From NCBI RefSeq assembly GCF_006352065.1, contig NZ_CP040915.1, forward strand, positions 186,001 to 250,000: a stretch of DNA of 64,000 bases, read 5' to 3'. Origin of the DNA: Georgenia yuyongxinii (lineage in GTDB: Bacteria; Actinomycetota; Actinomycetes; Actinomycetales; Actinomycetaceae). The stretch's first letter is position 1. The number at the start of each line of letters is the position of its first letter. The notes beneath the pieces are model-generated. The model searched no databases, had not been told where the DNA came from, and worked only from the letters and a program-made list of their open reading frames with translations. The position numbers and the translations under genes were made by a program. Shown here one piece after another: positions 40,582 through 49,351 of the stretch.

Positions 40582-41961
40582 CTAGCTGGTGAAGCCGACG
40601 CCGAAGCGGTCCATGACCTGCAGCAGGGGGCCGCGGCGTCCGGTGCGGTCCTCCCGGGCGAGCGCCGCCCGGGTGACCTGGACGGCCGGCCACCGCAACG
40701 GCTCAGGGGGGACGGGGACGGGGCGCTTGCGGACCAGGGACAGGCGGGTGCGCTCGGTCTCACTGCCTGCGAGCGCGTCGAGCGCGACGCGTGCGCCGAA
40801 GCGGGATGCGGCCACGCCCAGGCCGGTGTAGCCGACGGCGTACGCCACCCGGCCGCCCAGCGCGGTGCCGAACACGGGCGTGAACCGTGAGGTGGTGTCG
40901 ATGAGCCCGCCCCACCGGTGGGTGAAGCGGACGTCTGCCAGCTGCGGGAAGGTCTCGCGGAAGTGGCGGGCGAGCAGCTCGTGGGTGCGGTCCCGCTGCT
41001 CGCGGCCGGGGGCGGTGGGGCTGCGGAAGTAGTAGACGGCGTCGTACCCGCCCCACAGGATCCGGTCGTCGGAGGTGCGCCGGTAGTAGTGGAACTCGTT
41101 GCCGGCGTCGGTCAGCCCCTGGTTCTGGCTCCAGCCGATCGACGCGAGCTGGGCGGGCGTCAGCGGCTCGGTGGCGAGCACGTAGTCCCACACGGGGATG
41201 ACGTAGGCGCGCAGCCGGCGCAGGAGCGGGTCGAAGGCGTTGGTCGCGATGATGACCTGGCGGGCGTGGACCTCGCCGTGCTCGGTGCGGCAGCGCACGC
41301 CGGCGCCGTCGCGCTCGAGCCCGGTCACCGTGGTGGACTCGTGCAGCCGAAGCCCTCGGGCGAGCGCGGCGTCGCGAAGCCCGGCGCACAGGGCGGCCGG
41401 GTCCACCAGCCCACCGCCCATGGTGCGCAGGCCGGCGAGGTAGGTCGGGGAGTGCACGTCTGCCTGTGCCTCGTCCCGGTCGAGCAGGTGGGACTCCTCG
41501 CCGTACCGCTCGTTCCGCTCGTGGGCTGCGAGCAGCGCCGCCACCTCGTGCGGTCGGGTGGCCATCGTGGTCTTGCCGCACAGCCGGAAGTCCGCGCCGA
41601 TCCGCTCGGCCCTGAGGAACTCGCCGATCTCGCGCACGTTCTCCCGGCCCAATCGCACGAGCTCGTCCAGCTCGCCGGGCCAGGTGGCCTCGCCGTGGGC
41701 GAGCCCGTGGCTGAGGGACTCAGACACGAAGCCGCCGTTGCGGCCCGAGGCCCCCGCCGCCACGTGCGAGGCCTCGAGCAGGATGACGTCACGGTCCGGC
41801 GACTCCTCCAGCGCGTGGATGGCGGCCCATAGGCCGGTCAGGCCCCCGCCCACGATGACGAGGTCGGCGGTGGTGGACCGGACGAGCGGGCCGGAGACGG
41901 CGGAGACGTCCCGGCCCTCCCACCACACCGGCAGCGGGCGCGCGTCGCCGAGCACGCTCAC
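40582..41961 (-). CDS. FAD-dependent amine oxidase, PuuB/DadA family
   Basis: 459-residue flavoprotein of the DAO family, as in gamma-glutamylputrescine oxidase (PuuB). Seen: FAD motif DLVIVGGGLTGLWAAIHALE, ASHVAAGASGRNGGFVSESL with the flavin-contact region, HARQVIIATNAFDPLL, and the C-terminal GYTGLGVAASRFGARVALDA. It would oxidise an amine to an aldehyde with release of ammonia and peroxide. The GTG overlaps the stop of the ATPase gene by 4 bases. The family also holds amino acid oxidases, so the exact substrate is inferred only from the polyamine context. Confidence 0.85.
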   Translation of the reverse strand: MSVLGDARPLPVWWEGRDVSAVSGPLVRSTTADLVIVGGGLTGLWAAIHALEESPDRDVILLEASHVAAGASGRNGGFVSESLSHGLAHGEATWPGELDELVRLGRENVREIGEFLRAERIGADFRLCGKTTMATRPHEVAALLAAHERNERYGEESHLLDRDEAQADVHSPTYLAGLRTMGGGLVDPAALCAGLRDAALARGLRLHESTTVTGLERDGAGVRCRTEHGEVHARQVIIATNAFDPLLRRLRAYVIPVWDYVLATEPLTPAQLASIGWSQNQGLTDAGNEFHYYRRTSDDRILWGGYDAVYYFRSPTAPGREQRDRTHELLARHFRETFPQLADVRFTHRWGGLIDTTSRFTPVFGTALGGRVAYAVGYTGLGVAASRFGARVALDALAGSETERTRLSLVRKRPVPVPPEPLRWPAVQVTRAALAREDRTGRRGPLLQVMDRFGVGFTS

Positions 41962-43043
41962 GCGAGCTCGTCCTGGACGACGACGGCGTCCGCGGCGTTC
42001 CAGGAGACGCCGACGGCGGCGCCGCGCTCCACGGTCGCGGCGCCCGGGACGCCCACGAGCAGAGGCGTCTTGAGGCCCGCGACGGCGACGGCGATGGTCG
42101 AGCCGCCGCCGTGGAACTGCACGTCGCGGACGCTGCCGCGCAGCAGGCCGCGCTCCGGCTCGTCCAGATGGACCCACTCGGGCCGCAGCACGAGGTGCGC
42201 CGGGCCGGTGAGATCTGTCGCCACGGTGCCGGGCAGGGCGCCCAGGTCGCCGGCGGTGAAGGTGCCGCCGGCCGCGGTGCCGGGCACCAGGGTGCTCGAG
42301 CCGATGAAATCGGCGACGAACAGGTTGCGGGGGTGCCGGTAGAGCTCGACCGGACTGTCCACCTGCTGGAGGCGCCCCTCGGCCATGACCGCGATGCGGT
42401 CGGCCATCGACAGCGCCTCCTCCTGGTCGTGCGTGACGATGACGAAGGTGATGCCGACCTCGTGCTGCAGCCGCTTGAGCTCGAGCTGCATCTCCCCGCG
42501 GACCTTGCGGTCCAGGGCGGAGAGCGGCTCGTCGAGCAGCAGCACCTTGGGGCGCTTGACGATCGCCCGGGCCAGTGCGACGCGCTGACGCTGCCCGCCG
42601 GAAAGCTGAGCGGGGCGGCGCCCGCCCATGGCTGAGAGCCCGACGGTCTCCAGGACCTCACCGACGCGGCGGTCGATCTCGGCCCGGCGCAGCTTCTCCC
42701 GTTCGAGGCCGTACGCGACGTTCTTCGCCACGCTCATGTGGGGGAAGAGCGCGTAGGACTGGAACATGAGGTTGACCGGGCGGCGGTGCGCCGGCATGGC
42801 GAGCAGGTCCTCGCCGCCCAGCCGGATGCCGCCGGCGTCGGGCTGCTCGAACCCGGCGATCGAGCGCAGGAGCGTCGTCTTCCCGCAGCCGGACGGCCCG
42901 AGGAGAGCGAAGAACTCGTTCTCGCCGATGGATAGGGAGACGTCGTCCAAGGCCGTGACGTCGCCGTAGGCGCGGCTGACCTCGGAGATCTGCAGCAGTG
43001 GGCGCACGGCCGTCCGGGTGGGCGTGCCTTCGAGGACGGTCAT
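41958..43043 (-). CDS. potA: Polyamine-type ABC importer ATPase
   Basis: 361-residue ATPase of the PotA/FbpC class. Seen: Walker A GPSGCGKTT, Q-loop MFQSYALFPHMSV, signature LSGGQRQRVALARAI, Walker B VLLLDEPLSALD, and switch His in VTHDQEEA. A C-terminal TOBE-like domain (about 270-361) ends the protein. Start and stop overlap both neighbours by 4 bases (ATGA, GTGA). Substrate assignment follows from the PotD-like protein and downstream amine oxidase. Confidence 0.93.
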   Translation of the reverse strand: MTVLEGTPTRTAVRPLLQISEVSRAYGDVTALDDVSLSIGENEFFALLGPSGCGKTTLLRSIAGFEQPDAGGIRLGGEDLLAMPAHRRPVNLMFQSYALFPHMSVAKNVAYGLEREKLRRAEIDRRVGEVLETVGLSAMGGRRPAQLSGGQRQRVALARAIVKRPKVLLLDEPLSALDRKVRGEMQLELKRLQHEVGITFVIVTHDQEEALSMADRIAVMAEGRLQQVDSPVELYRHPRNLFVADFIGSSTLVPGTAAGGTFTAGDLGALPGTVATDLTGPAHLVLRPEWVHLDEPERGLLRGSVRDVQFHGGGSTIAVAVAGLKTPLLVGVPGAATVERGAAVGVSWNAADAVVVQDELA

Positions 43044-43840
43044 GATGCGGGCTTCTCCGTTCTACGCACGGCACGGGCCGCGACGACGATCACCGTGACG
43101 GTGATGGTGATGAGCACGGTCGCGAGCGCGTTGATCTCGGGGGTGACGCCGGTGCGGACCATCGCGTAGATGGCGATGGGCAGCGTCTGGGTGGTCGGCC
43201 CGGCCGTGAAGTAGGCGATGACGAACTCATCGAGCGAGAGCGTGAACACCAGCAGCGCACCCGCCACGACCGCCGGGGCGATCGACGGCAGCGTCACCCG
43301 AAGGAACGTGGTGGCCGCGTTCGCGCCGAGGTCGCGGGAGGCCTCCTCCAGCGAGGCGTCCGTACCGTTCAGCCGTGCGCGGACCACCGCGACGACGAAG
43401 GCGGTGCCGAAGACCGAGTGGGCGATGAGCACGCTCAGCGTGCCCGTGGGAATGGACGCGAGCGTGAAGAACGACAGCAGCCCGATCGCCAGAACCAGGT
43501 CCGGCAGGATCCCCGGCGCCATGGAGGCCGCCTCGAGCGCGGTGGAGCGCACGTGCCGGGCCAGGCCCACCGCGAGCATCGTGCCCAGCACCGTGGAGAC
43601 GACCGTGGCGCCGACGGCGACGACGAGGGAGGTCCCGAGGGCCGCGATCAGGTCGCCGTTCCGCGCCAGCTCGCCGTACCAGCGGAAGCTGAAGCCGCCC
43701 CAGGTGAACGCCGTGCGCGAGGCGTTGAACGACATCCCGATCAGCACGACGATCGGCAGGTACAGGAACAGCCCGCACCCCGCCAGCGCGATCCAGAGCC
43801 GGCCCGTCCCGGTGGCCGACGTCCTACGCACGGCGACCAC
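43040..43840 (-). CDS. potC: Polyamine-type ABC importer permease PotC
   Basis: 266-residue permease with a first helix in WIALAGCGLFLYLPIVVLIG, the PotC signature SFNASRTAFTWGGFSFRWY, and the ATPase-contact loop EEASRDLGANAATTFLRVTL. Several more helices follow. It overlaps the PotB gene by 17 bases and the ATPase gene by 4. It forms the membrane channel with PotB. Confidence 0.92.
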   Translation of the reverse strand: MVAVRRTSATGTGRLWIALAGCGLFLYLPIVVLIGMSFNASRTAFTWGGFSFRWYGELARNGDLIAALGTSLVVAVGATVVSTVLGTMLAVGLARHVRSTALEAASMAPGILPDLVLAIGLLSFFTLASIPTGTLSVLIAHSVFGTAFVVAVVRARLNGTDASLEEASRDLGANAATTFLRVTLPSIAPAVVAGALLVFTLSLDEFVIAYFTAGPTTQTLPIAIYAMVRTGVTPEINALATVLITITVTVIVVAARAVRRTEKPAS

Positions 43841-44717
43841 CGCCCTCGATGTGCCGCGCGATGCGGGACTGCACCAGGAACAGCACCACGAGCAAGATGA
43901 TGAGGATCATTGCCAGCACCGCGCCGAAGGGCCAGTCCCGTGCCCGGAGGAACTGGTCGCGCACGAGCGTGCCCACCATCGAGACCTTGCCGCCGCCGAG
44001 CAGCTCGGGGATGACGAAGTTCCCCATGGTCGGCACGAACACGAGGATCCCGCCGATGAGCGCGGCCGGAAGCGTGAGAGGGAACGTCACCGTCCAGAAC
44101 GTCCGGGCCCGGGTGGCGCCGAGGTTGGCGGAGGCCTCCAGCAGCTCGGGGTCGACCTTCGAGAGGGCGGCGTACAGCGGCAGGATCATCAGCGGCAGGT
44201 AGGCGTAGACCATGCCCACCACGACGGCGCCCCTCGTGTAGAGCAGCTCGACCGGCGCGTCGACCACGCCGAGCGCCACCAGGGCGTCGTTGACCAGGCC
44301 CTGGCTGTTGAGAAGGACGATCCAGGCGTAGGTCCGGATGAGGAAGTTCGTCCAGAACGGTACGACGACCAGCACGAGGGCCACCGTGCGCCACCGGGGC
44401 GGCAGCTTGGTGATCGCGTACGCCGTCGGGTAGCCGATGAGGAACGCGAGCACGGTCGCGAGCCCGGCTACGAAGAGGGAGTCGGCCAGGACCTTGAGGT
44501 AGATCGGCTCCAGCGCCCGGGAGAAGTTCTCGAGCGTGAAGGTCCACTCGACGCCTGAGAGACGGCCGCGGGTGGCGAACATGTAGGCCCCGACAAGCAG
44601 CACGGGGACCGCTACGAAGACCGTCAGGTACAGCAGGCCGGGCGCGAGGAGGAGGGTCGGCTCGAGCCGGGCGCCGCGACCGCGGCGGCGCCCGGGACGA
44701 GCTGGTGATGCGACCAT
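43824..44717 (-). CDS. potB: Polyamine-type ABC importer permease PotB
   Basis: 297-residue permease starting with a basic Arg-rich stretch, then a first helix near LLLAPGLLYLTVFVAVPVLL. Seen: WTFTLENFSRALEPIYLKVL, FWTNFLIRTYAWIVLLNSQG typical of PotB, and the contact loop LEASANLGATRARTFWTVTF. Its ATG overlaps the PotD stop by one base (TGATG), which favours translational coupling. Confidence 0.93.
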   Translation of the reverse strand: MVASPARPGRRRGRGARLEPTLLLAPGLLYLTVFVAVPVLLVGAYMFATRGRLSGVEWTFTLENFSRALEPIYLKVLADSLFVAGLATVLAFLIGYPTAYAITKLPPRWRTVALVLVVVPFWTNFLIRTYAWIVLLNSQGLVNDALVALGVVDAPVELLYTRGAVVVGMVYAYLPLMILPLYAALSKVDPELLEASANLGATRARTFWTVTFPLTLPAALIGGILVFVPTMGNFVIPELLGGGKVSMVGTLVRDQFLRARDWPFGAVLAMILIILLVVLFLVQSRIARHIEGGGRRA

Positions 44718-45823
44718 CAGGACGCCGTGACCTCGGTGATGATCTTGGTGTACAGGGACGCAGCGTCACCGACGTCCGTCAACGCCTCACCCTCGAGCAT
44801 CTCCGGACGGCGCTCGCCGAGGACGTCGTACGTCTTGAGGAGCTCGTCAGGGAGCAGGTCGAGGGCGGCCTGGTTCGGCACGTTGTAGAGAATGTTCTCG
44901 GCTGCCCAGGCGTGGTTCTCCGGCTTCAGCACGGTGTCGATGAACGCATACGCGGCCTCCTTGCTCTTGGAGGACTTGAGGATCGCCATGCCATCGACGA
45001 ACAGGTCGGAGCCCTCCTCCGGGACGACGAACTTGATGTTGTCGTTCTCGGCGGTGCCGTAGTTGCACCAGCCGTCCCAGGCCTCCACCATGACGGCCTC
45101 GCCGCTGATGAGCCGCTCGTAGAAGGTGTTGTCGTCGTAGGCGAGCAGGTTGGGCTTGGCCTGCAGCATGAGGTCCTTGACCTCGGCCATCTCAGCCTCG
45201 TCCGTGGTGTTGGCGGAGAACCCGAGAGCCTTCTGTGCGGGCAGCACCGCCCATCGGTCGGTGCCCATCATGGTCACCTTGCCCTTGTACTCGTCCGCGG
45301 GCGTCAGCAGGTCGTACCAGCTGTTGGGGGCCTCGTCGACGAGATCCTCGCGGTAGCAGATCCCGGTGGTGCCCCAGGTGTAGGGCGCCCAGTAGGTCTC
45401 ACCGTCGATCACGGCGCCATCGGTGGCCAAGGCGTCGAGCTCGCCCCAGTTCTCCAGGAGTGAGGTGTCGATCGGCTCAAGGAGGCCCTCCTTGGCGAAG
45501 GCCTCGAGGAAGGGTGCGGTGCCGAAGATGACGTCGAGGCCGTCGCCGCCGCCGGCGGTGACCTTGGCGACGAGGTCCTCGTTGGTGGCGTGGTGGGTGA
45601 CCTTGACCGTCGCGCCGGTCTCGTCCTTGACGAGCTCGGCAATGTCCTCGGGCATGTAGGACTCCCAGTTGGACACCACGATGGTCTGCTGGGTGAGGTC
45701 GGCGTCGGGGTCGAGGGCGGCGGGCTCGTCAGCGGTGCCACCGCCGCAGGCGGTCAGCACGACCGCTGCGGTGGTCCCGAGAGCCGCGACGGCGGTGCTG
45801 CGCCGGAGGAGGGACTTCGTCAC
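44717..45823 (-). CDS. potD: Polyamine-binding lipoprotein
   Basis: 368-residue solute-binding protein. A basic N-terminus and hydrophobic stretch lead to the lipobox LTAC, so it is membrane-anchored. Seen: QTIVVSNWESYMPEDIAELV, the PotD/PotF start, FGTAPFLEAF, YWAPYTWGTTGICYREDLVD and AWDGWCNYG. PotD-class proteins bind spermidine or putrescine; selectivity is not settled here. GTG start chosen, 6 bases after GGAG; an earlier GTG and ATG are possible but would extend before the signal peptide. First gene of the operon, divergent from a TetR gene. Confidence 0.9.
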   Translation of the reverse strand: MTKSLLRRSTAVAALGTTAAVVLTACGGGTADEPAALDPDADLTQQTIVVSNWESYMPEDIAELVKDETGATVKVTHHATNEDLVAKVTAGGGDGLDVIFGTAPFLEAFAKEGLLEPIDTSLLENWGELDALATDGAVIDGETYWAPYTWGTTGICYREDLVDEAPNSWYDLLTPADEYKGKVTMMGTDRWAVLPAQKALGFSANTTDEAEMAEVKDLMLQAKPNLLAYDDNTFYERLISGEAVMVEAWDGWCNYGTAENDNIKFVVPEEGSDLFVDGMAILKSSKSKEAAYAFIDTVLKPENHAWAAENILYNVPNQAALDLLPDELLKTYDVLGERRPEMLEGEALTDVGDAASLYTKIITEVTAS

Positions 45824-45953
45824 GGGGTTCTCCACATCATCGGGGTGGGGCGCGGCGCCAGTGCCAGGCCCTTGGCGCAAAGATTTGCATGTCGGTTCAA
45901 AGTTCGCAATGCCCTGACCGCCCCAATTTTTGCCCTTGGCGGGGAAGATCCTG

Positions 45954-45968
45954 AATTGCCCTTCAATT
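45954..45968. promoter_or_regulatory. Inverted repeat in the pot/TetR divergent gap
   Basis: AATTG (45954-45958) and CAATT (45964-45968) around CCCTT form a small dyad in the 194-base gap between potD and the TetR gene. TTGCCCTT also occurs at 45929-45936. Its AT-rich half-sites stand out in this DNA. It is a candidate TetR operator. No clear promoter boxes were assigned. Confidence 0.3.
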
Positions 45969-46017
45969 TCTGTTCGTCCCGTGCCATGCTCTGCGCCACG
46001 ACTCATCCCCTCCAGAG

Positions 46018-46665
46018 ATGGATCCGGTCATGCCCGTAGGCAGGAAGCAGCGCCGCGAGAGTCTCATCGCGGCGGCGCGGCGTGCCGTCGCGGAGCACGG
46101 TGCCGACGTGCGTCTCAAGGACGTCGCCCAGCAGGCCGGCCTCACCTCCGGGGCGGTCCTCTACCACTTCCCGGACATCCAGACCCTGCTGGTCGAGGCG
46201 AACCGGGCGGGCATGGAGCGGTTCTACGACGAGCGGCTGCGCACCGTCGCGGCGATTGCCGACCCCGCGGAGAAGCTCGTGGTCACGATCGCCTCCGGCC
46301 TGCCGCTCGACGCCGACGACGAGGCGGTCCGGCTGATGTGCGAGCTGGGCGGGTCCGCCGGGCGGTACCCCGTCTACGGCGCCATGCTCACGTCCCTGTA
46401 CGACCGGCAGGTCTCGATGTACCAGCTGCTCCTCGAGACCGGCGCCGCCGCCGGGGCGTTCGTCCTCGCGCGGAAGTCCCTGGCCATCGCCCGCAACATC
46501 GTCGCCCTCGAGGACGCCTACGGCTACCGCATGGTCGCCCGGCATCCCATGATCGACCGCCGCGTCGCGACCGAGCTGATCCTCGACTACGCCCGGCTGG
46601 CCACCGGACACCCGCTCGACCGCCCCAGAGTCCGCGCCGACAAACCGACTCACGCCCTCCACTGA
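46018..46665 (+). CDS. TetR family transcriptional regulator
   Basis: 215-residue regulator with an N-terminal TetR helix-turn-helix: LIAAARRAVAEHGADVRLKD and VAQQAGLTSGAVLYHFPDIQ. The C-terminal ligand domain is variable. It is divergent from the polyamine operon and 56 bases before the glycosyltransferase gene. It may repress either or both; divergent placement and the polyamine genes make PuuR-like control likely, by inference only. A Met four codons in is an alternative start; neither has a strong ribosome site. Confidence 0.9.
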   Translation: MDPVMPVGRKQRRESLIAAARRAVAEHGADVRLKDVAQQAGLTSGAVLYHFPDIQTLLVEANRAGMERFYDERLRTVAAIADPAEKLVVTIASGLPLDADDEAVRLMCELGGSAGRYPVYGAMLTSLYDRQVSMYQLLLETGAAAGAFVLARKSLAIARNIVALEDAYGYRMVARHPMIDRRVATELILDYARLATGHPLDRPRVRADKPTHALH

Positions 46666-46721
46666 CCGACCGCCCAGCCTCGCTACAGACCGACCGCCAT
46701 CCCCACCGACAAGGAGCTCCG

Positions 46722-48065
46722 ATGAAGAAGCTGACCGTCCTGTTCCTGCCCGAGTCCGCCTACGGGCCCACCAACCAGTGCATCGGCCTGGGTGACCTGC
46801 TCCTCAAGCGTGGGCACCGGGTGGTCTTCGCGTCCGAGTCCTCCTGGGCCGGCCGGCTGAGCCCGCTCGGCTTCGAGGAGCACCTGGTCGACCTCGCCGA
46901 GCCCGACCCGGACGCCGGGGACGAGGATGCCGGGCAGTTCTGGACCGACTTCATCGCCGAGACGGCGCCGGAGTTCCGCAAGTCCACGACCGAGCAGCTC
47001 GAGACGTTCGTGCGGCCCACCTACCAGGCGCTCATCGACGGCGCGAAGTACGCCGAGCCGGCCCTGCGCAAGATCATTGCCGAGACCCGGCCGGACGTCC
47101 TGGTCGAGGACAACGTGGTGGTCTTCCCCGCCCTCACCACGAGCGGCGCACCCTTCGTCCGGATCGTCTCGTGCAACCCGCTCGAGGTGTCCGGGCCGGA
47201 CGTCGCCCCGGGCCTTTCCGGCCTCGCGCAGGACGATCCCGCCGCCTGGGAGCCGTTCCGCGCCGAGCTCGAGCGCACCCACCGCGAGATGTGGGGGGCG
47301 TTCAACGCCTGGGTCGTCGAGCAGGGCGCCGCGCCCCTGCCCGAGCTGGAGTTCATGCCCCGCGACAACGCGGCGAACCTCTACGTCTACCCCGAGGAGG
47401 CCGACTACACCGACCGCCGCCCGCTCGACCCCTCCTGGCACCGCATCGACTCCAGCGTCCGGCTCACCGACGACGCCTACGAGCTGCCCGCCGAAGTAGC
47501 CGACCGGCCCGAGGGCAGCGCCCTGGTGTACGTCTCGCTCGGCTCCCTCGGCGGAGCCGACGTCGGGCTGATGCAGCGCATCGTCGACGCGCTCGCGCAG
47601 AGCCCGCACCGCTTCATCGTCAGCAAGGGCCCGGTGGCCGAGAACATCACCCTCGCCGGCAACATGGTGGGTGCGGCCACACTGCCGCAGACGAACGTGA
47701 TCCCGCAGGTCGACCTCGTCATCACCCACGGCGGCAACAACACCACCACCGAGGCCCTGCACTTCGGCAAGCCGATGGTGCTGCTACCGCTCTTCTGGGA
47801 CCAGTACGACAACGCCCAGCGCATGCATGAGCTCGGCTACGGTGTCCGGCTCAAGACCTACGAGTTCACGCCGGAGGAGCTCAACGGCGCGGTCGAGCGG
47901 CTCCTCGCCGACACCGACCTGCGTGCCCGTCTCGCAACGATCGGCGAGCGTATCCGCGCCCGCGACGGGCTCCGCAGGGCGGCCGACATCATCGAGTCCG
48001 TCGGCCTGGAGCACGCGCGCGCCCGGGACGCCGGCCTCGAGCCTGCCGGCGTCGCCCAGACGTGA
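46722..48065 (+). CDS. GT1 family glycosyltransferase (macrolide glycosyltransferase-like)
   Basis: 447-residue GT-B enzyme of family 1. The N-terminal domain starts LTVLFLPESAYGPTNQCIGL with GDLLLKRGHRVVFAS. The C-terminal sugar-nucleotide motif is HGGNNTTTEALHFGKPMVLL with PLFWDQYDNAQRMHELGYGV after it. Related proteins glycosylate macrolides, lipids or phenolics. The ATG follows AAGGAG. Its stop overlaps the kinase start (GTGA), so it is coupled to the glucosamine-kinase-like and SIS genes, hinting at an amino-sugar pathway. Donor and acceptor are unknown. Confidence 0.9.
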   Translation: MKKLTVLFLPESAYGPTNQCIGLGDLLLKRGHRVVFASESSWAGRLSPLGFEEHLVDLAEPDPDAGDEDAGQFWTDFIAETAPEFRKSTTEQLETFVRPTYQALIDGAKYAEPALRKIIAETRPDVLVEDNVVVFPALTTSGAPFVRIVSCNPLEVSGPDVAPGLSGLAQDDPAAWEPFRAELERTHREMWGAFNAWVVEQGAAPLPELEFMPRDNAANLYVYPEEADYTDRRPLDPSWHRIDSSVRLTDDAYELPAEVADRPEGSALVYVSLGSLGGADVGLMQRIVDALAQSPHRFIVSKGPVAENITLAGNMVGAATLPQTNVIPQVDLVITHGGNNTTTEALHFGKPMVLLPLFWDQYDNAQRMHELGYGVRLKTYEFTPEELNGAVERLLADTDLRARLATIGERIRARDGLRRAADIIESVGLEHARARDAGLEPAGVAQT

Positions 48066-49351
48066 CGACGGACCTCCGCGGCGCCGTCGAGCGCGCGTCC
48101 TGGGCGTTGCTCCTGCCGGCGCACCGGGCGGACGGCGACGACCAGCCGACCGGCGCCCCCAGGTACCTCGACGCCCTGGACCTGGCGCCCGGGCGGTGGC
48201 TGGCGCTCGTCGCCGACGGCCGCGGCCGCACCTATCCGGTGCCCCTGGTCGCGGCCGGCCCGGGCGTGCGGCGCGCCCGGGCCGGCGACGGCGCGGCCGA
48301 GGCTCTCGCGGGTCTGCTCGCCGGGGGCAGCCGGGACGTGGGGGCCTTCGCCCTGACCGGCTGGCACGCCGAGCCGGCGACGGGGGAGGCCCCGATCGAC
48401 GTCGACCAGACGAACGAGTCGGTGGTGCTCGGCGGGCGCGCGGTGGTGAAGTGGACCTTCCAGGCCACGGACGGCCCGCACCCGGCCCCGACGGTCCTCG
48501 ACCTGCTCGAGCGCGCCGGGTTCACCGGCACACCACGCCCGTGGGGGCTCGTGCAGTGGCGGCCCGCGCGCGAGGCGGCGCCGCGCCTGGTGGCGAGCGT
48601 CGCCGCGTACCTGCCGGGCGCCGCCGACGGCTGGACCTGGGCGGTGGCGGACCTGCGCCGGGCGTGCACCGACGGCCCGGCGGCCGTGCGCGCGCCTGGG
48701 CGACGGCTCGGTGAGCTTGTCGCGGACTTCCACCTCGCGCTCCTGCCCACGCGCCGGCCCGCCGACGCCGCCGACGTCGAGCGCTGGCAGGCGGAGGCGC
48801 TCGCGGACCTGCGCCGCGCCCTCGAGGTGACCACGGGCGCCGAGCACGCACTGCTCGAGCGCCATCGCGACGAGCTCACCGCGGCCGCGACGCTGCCGCT
48901 CGAGCTGGCGGGGACACCCATGCTGCGCGGGCACGGCGACCTGCACGTCGGCCAGGTGCTGCGCACGGGCGAGACGTACGCCGTCATCGACTTCGACGGC
49001 AACCCCGTGGTGCCGCCCGCGCAACGCAGCCGCGCGCACCCCCCTGCGCTCGACGTCGCCGGCATGACCCAGTCGATCCGCCACGCCGGGCTCGTGCTGC
49101 GCAGGCACGACCCCGACCTCGACGCCGCCCGGGTCGAGCAGGTGACCGGGGCGTTCGTGCAGGCGTTCCTCGACACCTACCGGGCGACGCTGGCCGCGGC
49201 CGGGCATCCCGACCTGCTGGAGGAGGCGCTGCTGCGCCCGTTCCGCCTGCGGCAGGTGTGCCGGGAGTTCACCTACGCCGCCACGCACCTGCCCCGCTGG
49301 GCGTACGTGCCCACCGGCGCGCTGCCGGAGCTCATGGAAGGAAGACGATGA
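48062..49351 (+). CDS. Aminoglycoside phosphotransferase-fold sugar kinase, glucosamine kinase-like
   Basis: 429-residue kinase with a maltokinase/aminoglycoside phosphotransferase fold. Seen: catalytic loop RGHGDLHVGQVLRTGE and metal motif VIDFDGNPVVPPAQR. The latter resembles the signature of actinobacterial glucosamine kinases, which phosphorylate glucosamine at O6. The N-terminal 110 residues match the cap domain of maltokinases in length. It is placed between a glycosyltransferase and a SIS protein, with both junctions overlapping by 4 bases. A glucosamine 6-phosphate product fits the SIS neighbour. Maltokinase is less likely, as no trehalose synthase is present. Confidence 0.78.
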   Translation: MTTDLRGAVERASWALLLPAHRADGDDQPTGAPRYLDALDLAPGRWLALVADGRGRTYPVPLVAAGPGVRRARAGDGAAEALAGLLAGGSRDVGAFALTGWHAEPATGEAPIDVDQTNESVVLGGRAVVKWTFQATDGPHPAPTVLDLLERAGFTGTPRPWGLVQWRPAREAAPRLVASVAAYLPGAADGWTWAVADLRRACTDGPAAVRAPGRRLGELVADFHLALLPTRRPADAADVERWQAEALADLRRALEVTTGAEHALLERHRDELTAAATLPLELAGTPMLRGHGDLHVGQVLRTGETYAVIDFDGNPVVPPAQRSRAHPPALDVAGMTQSIRHAGLVLRRHDPDLDAARVEQVTGAFVQAFLDTYRATLAAAGHPDLLEEALLRPFRLRQVCREFTYAATHLPRWAYVPTGALPELMEGRR

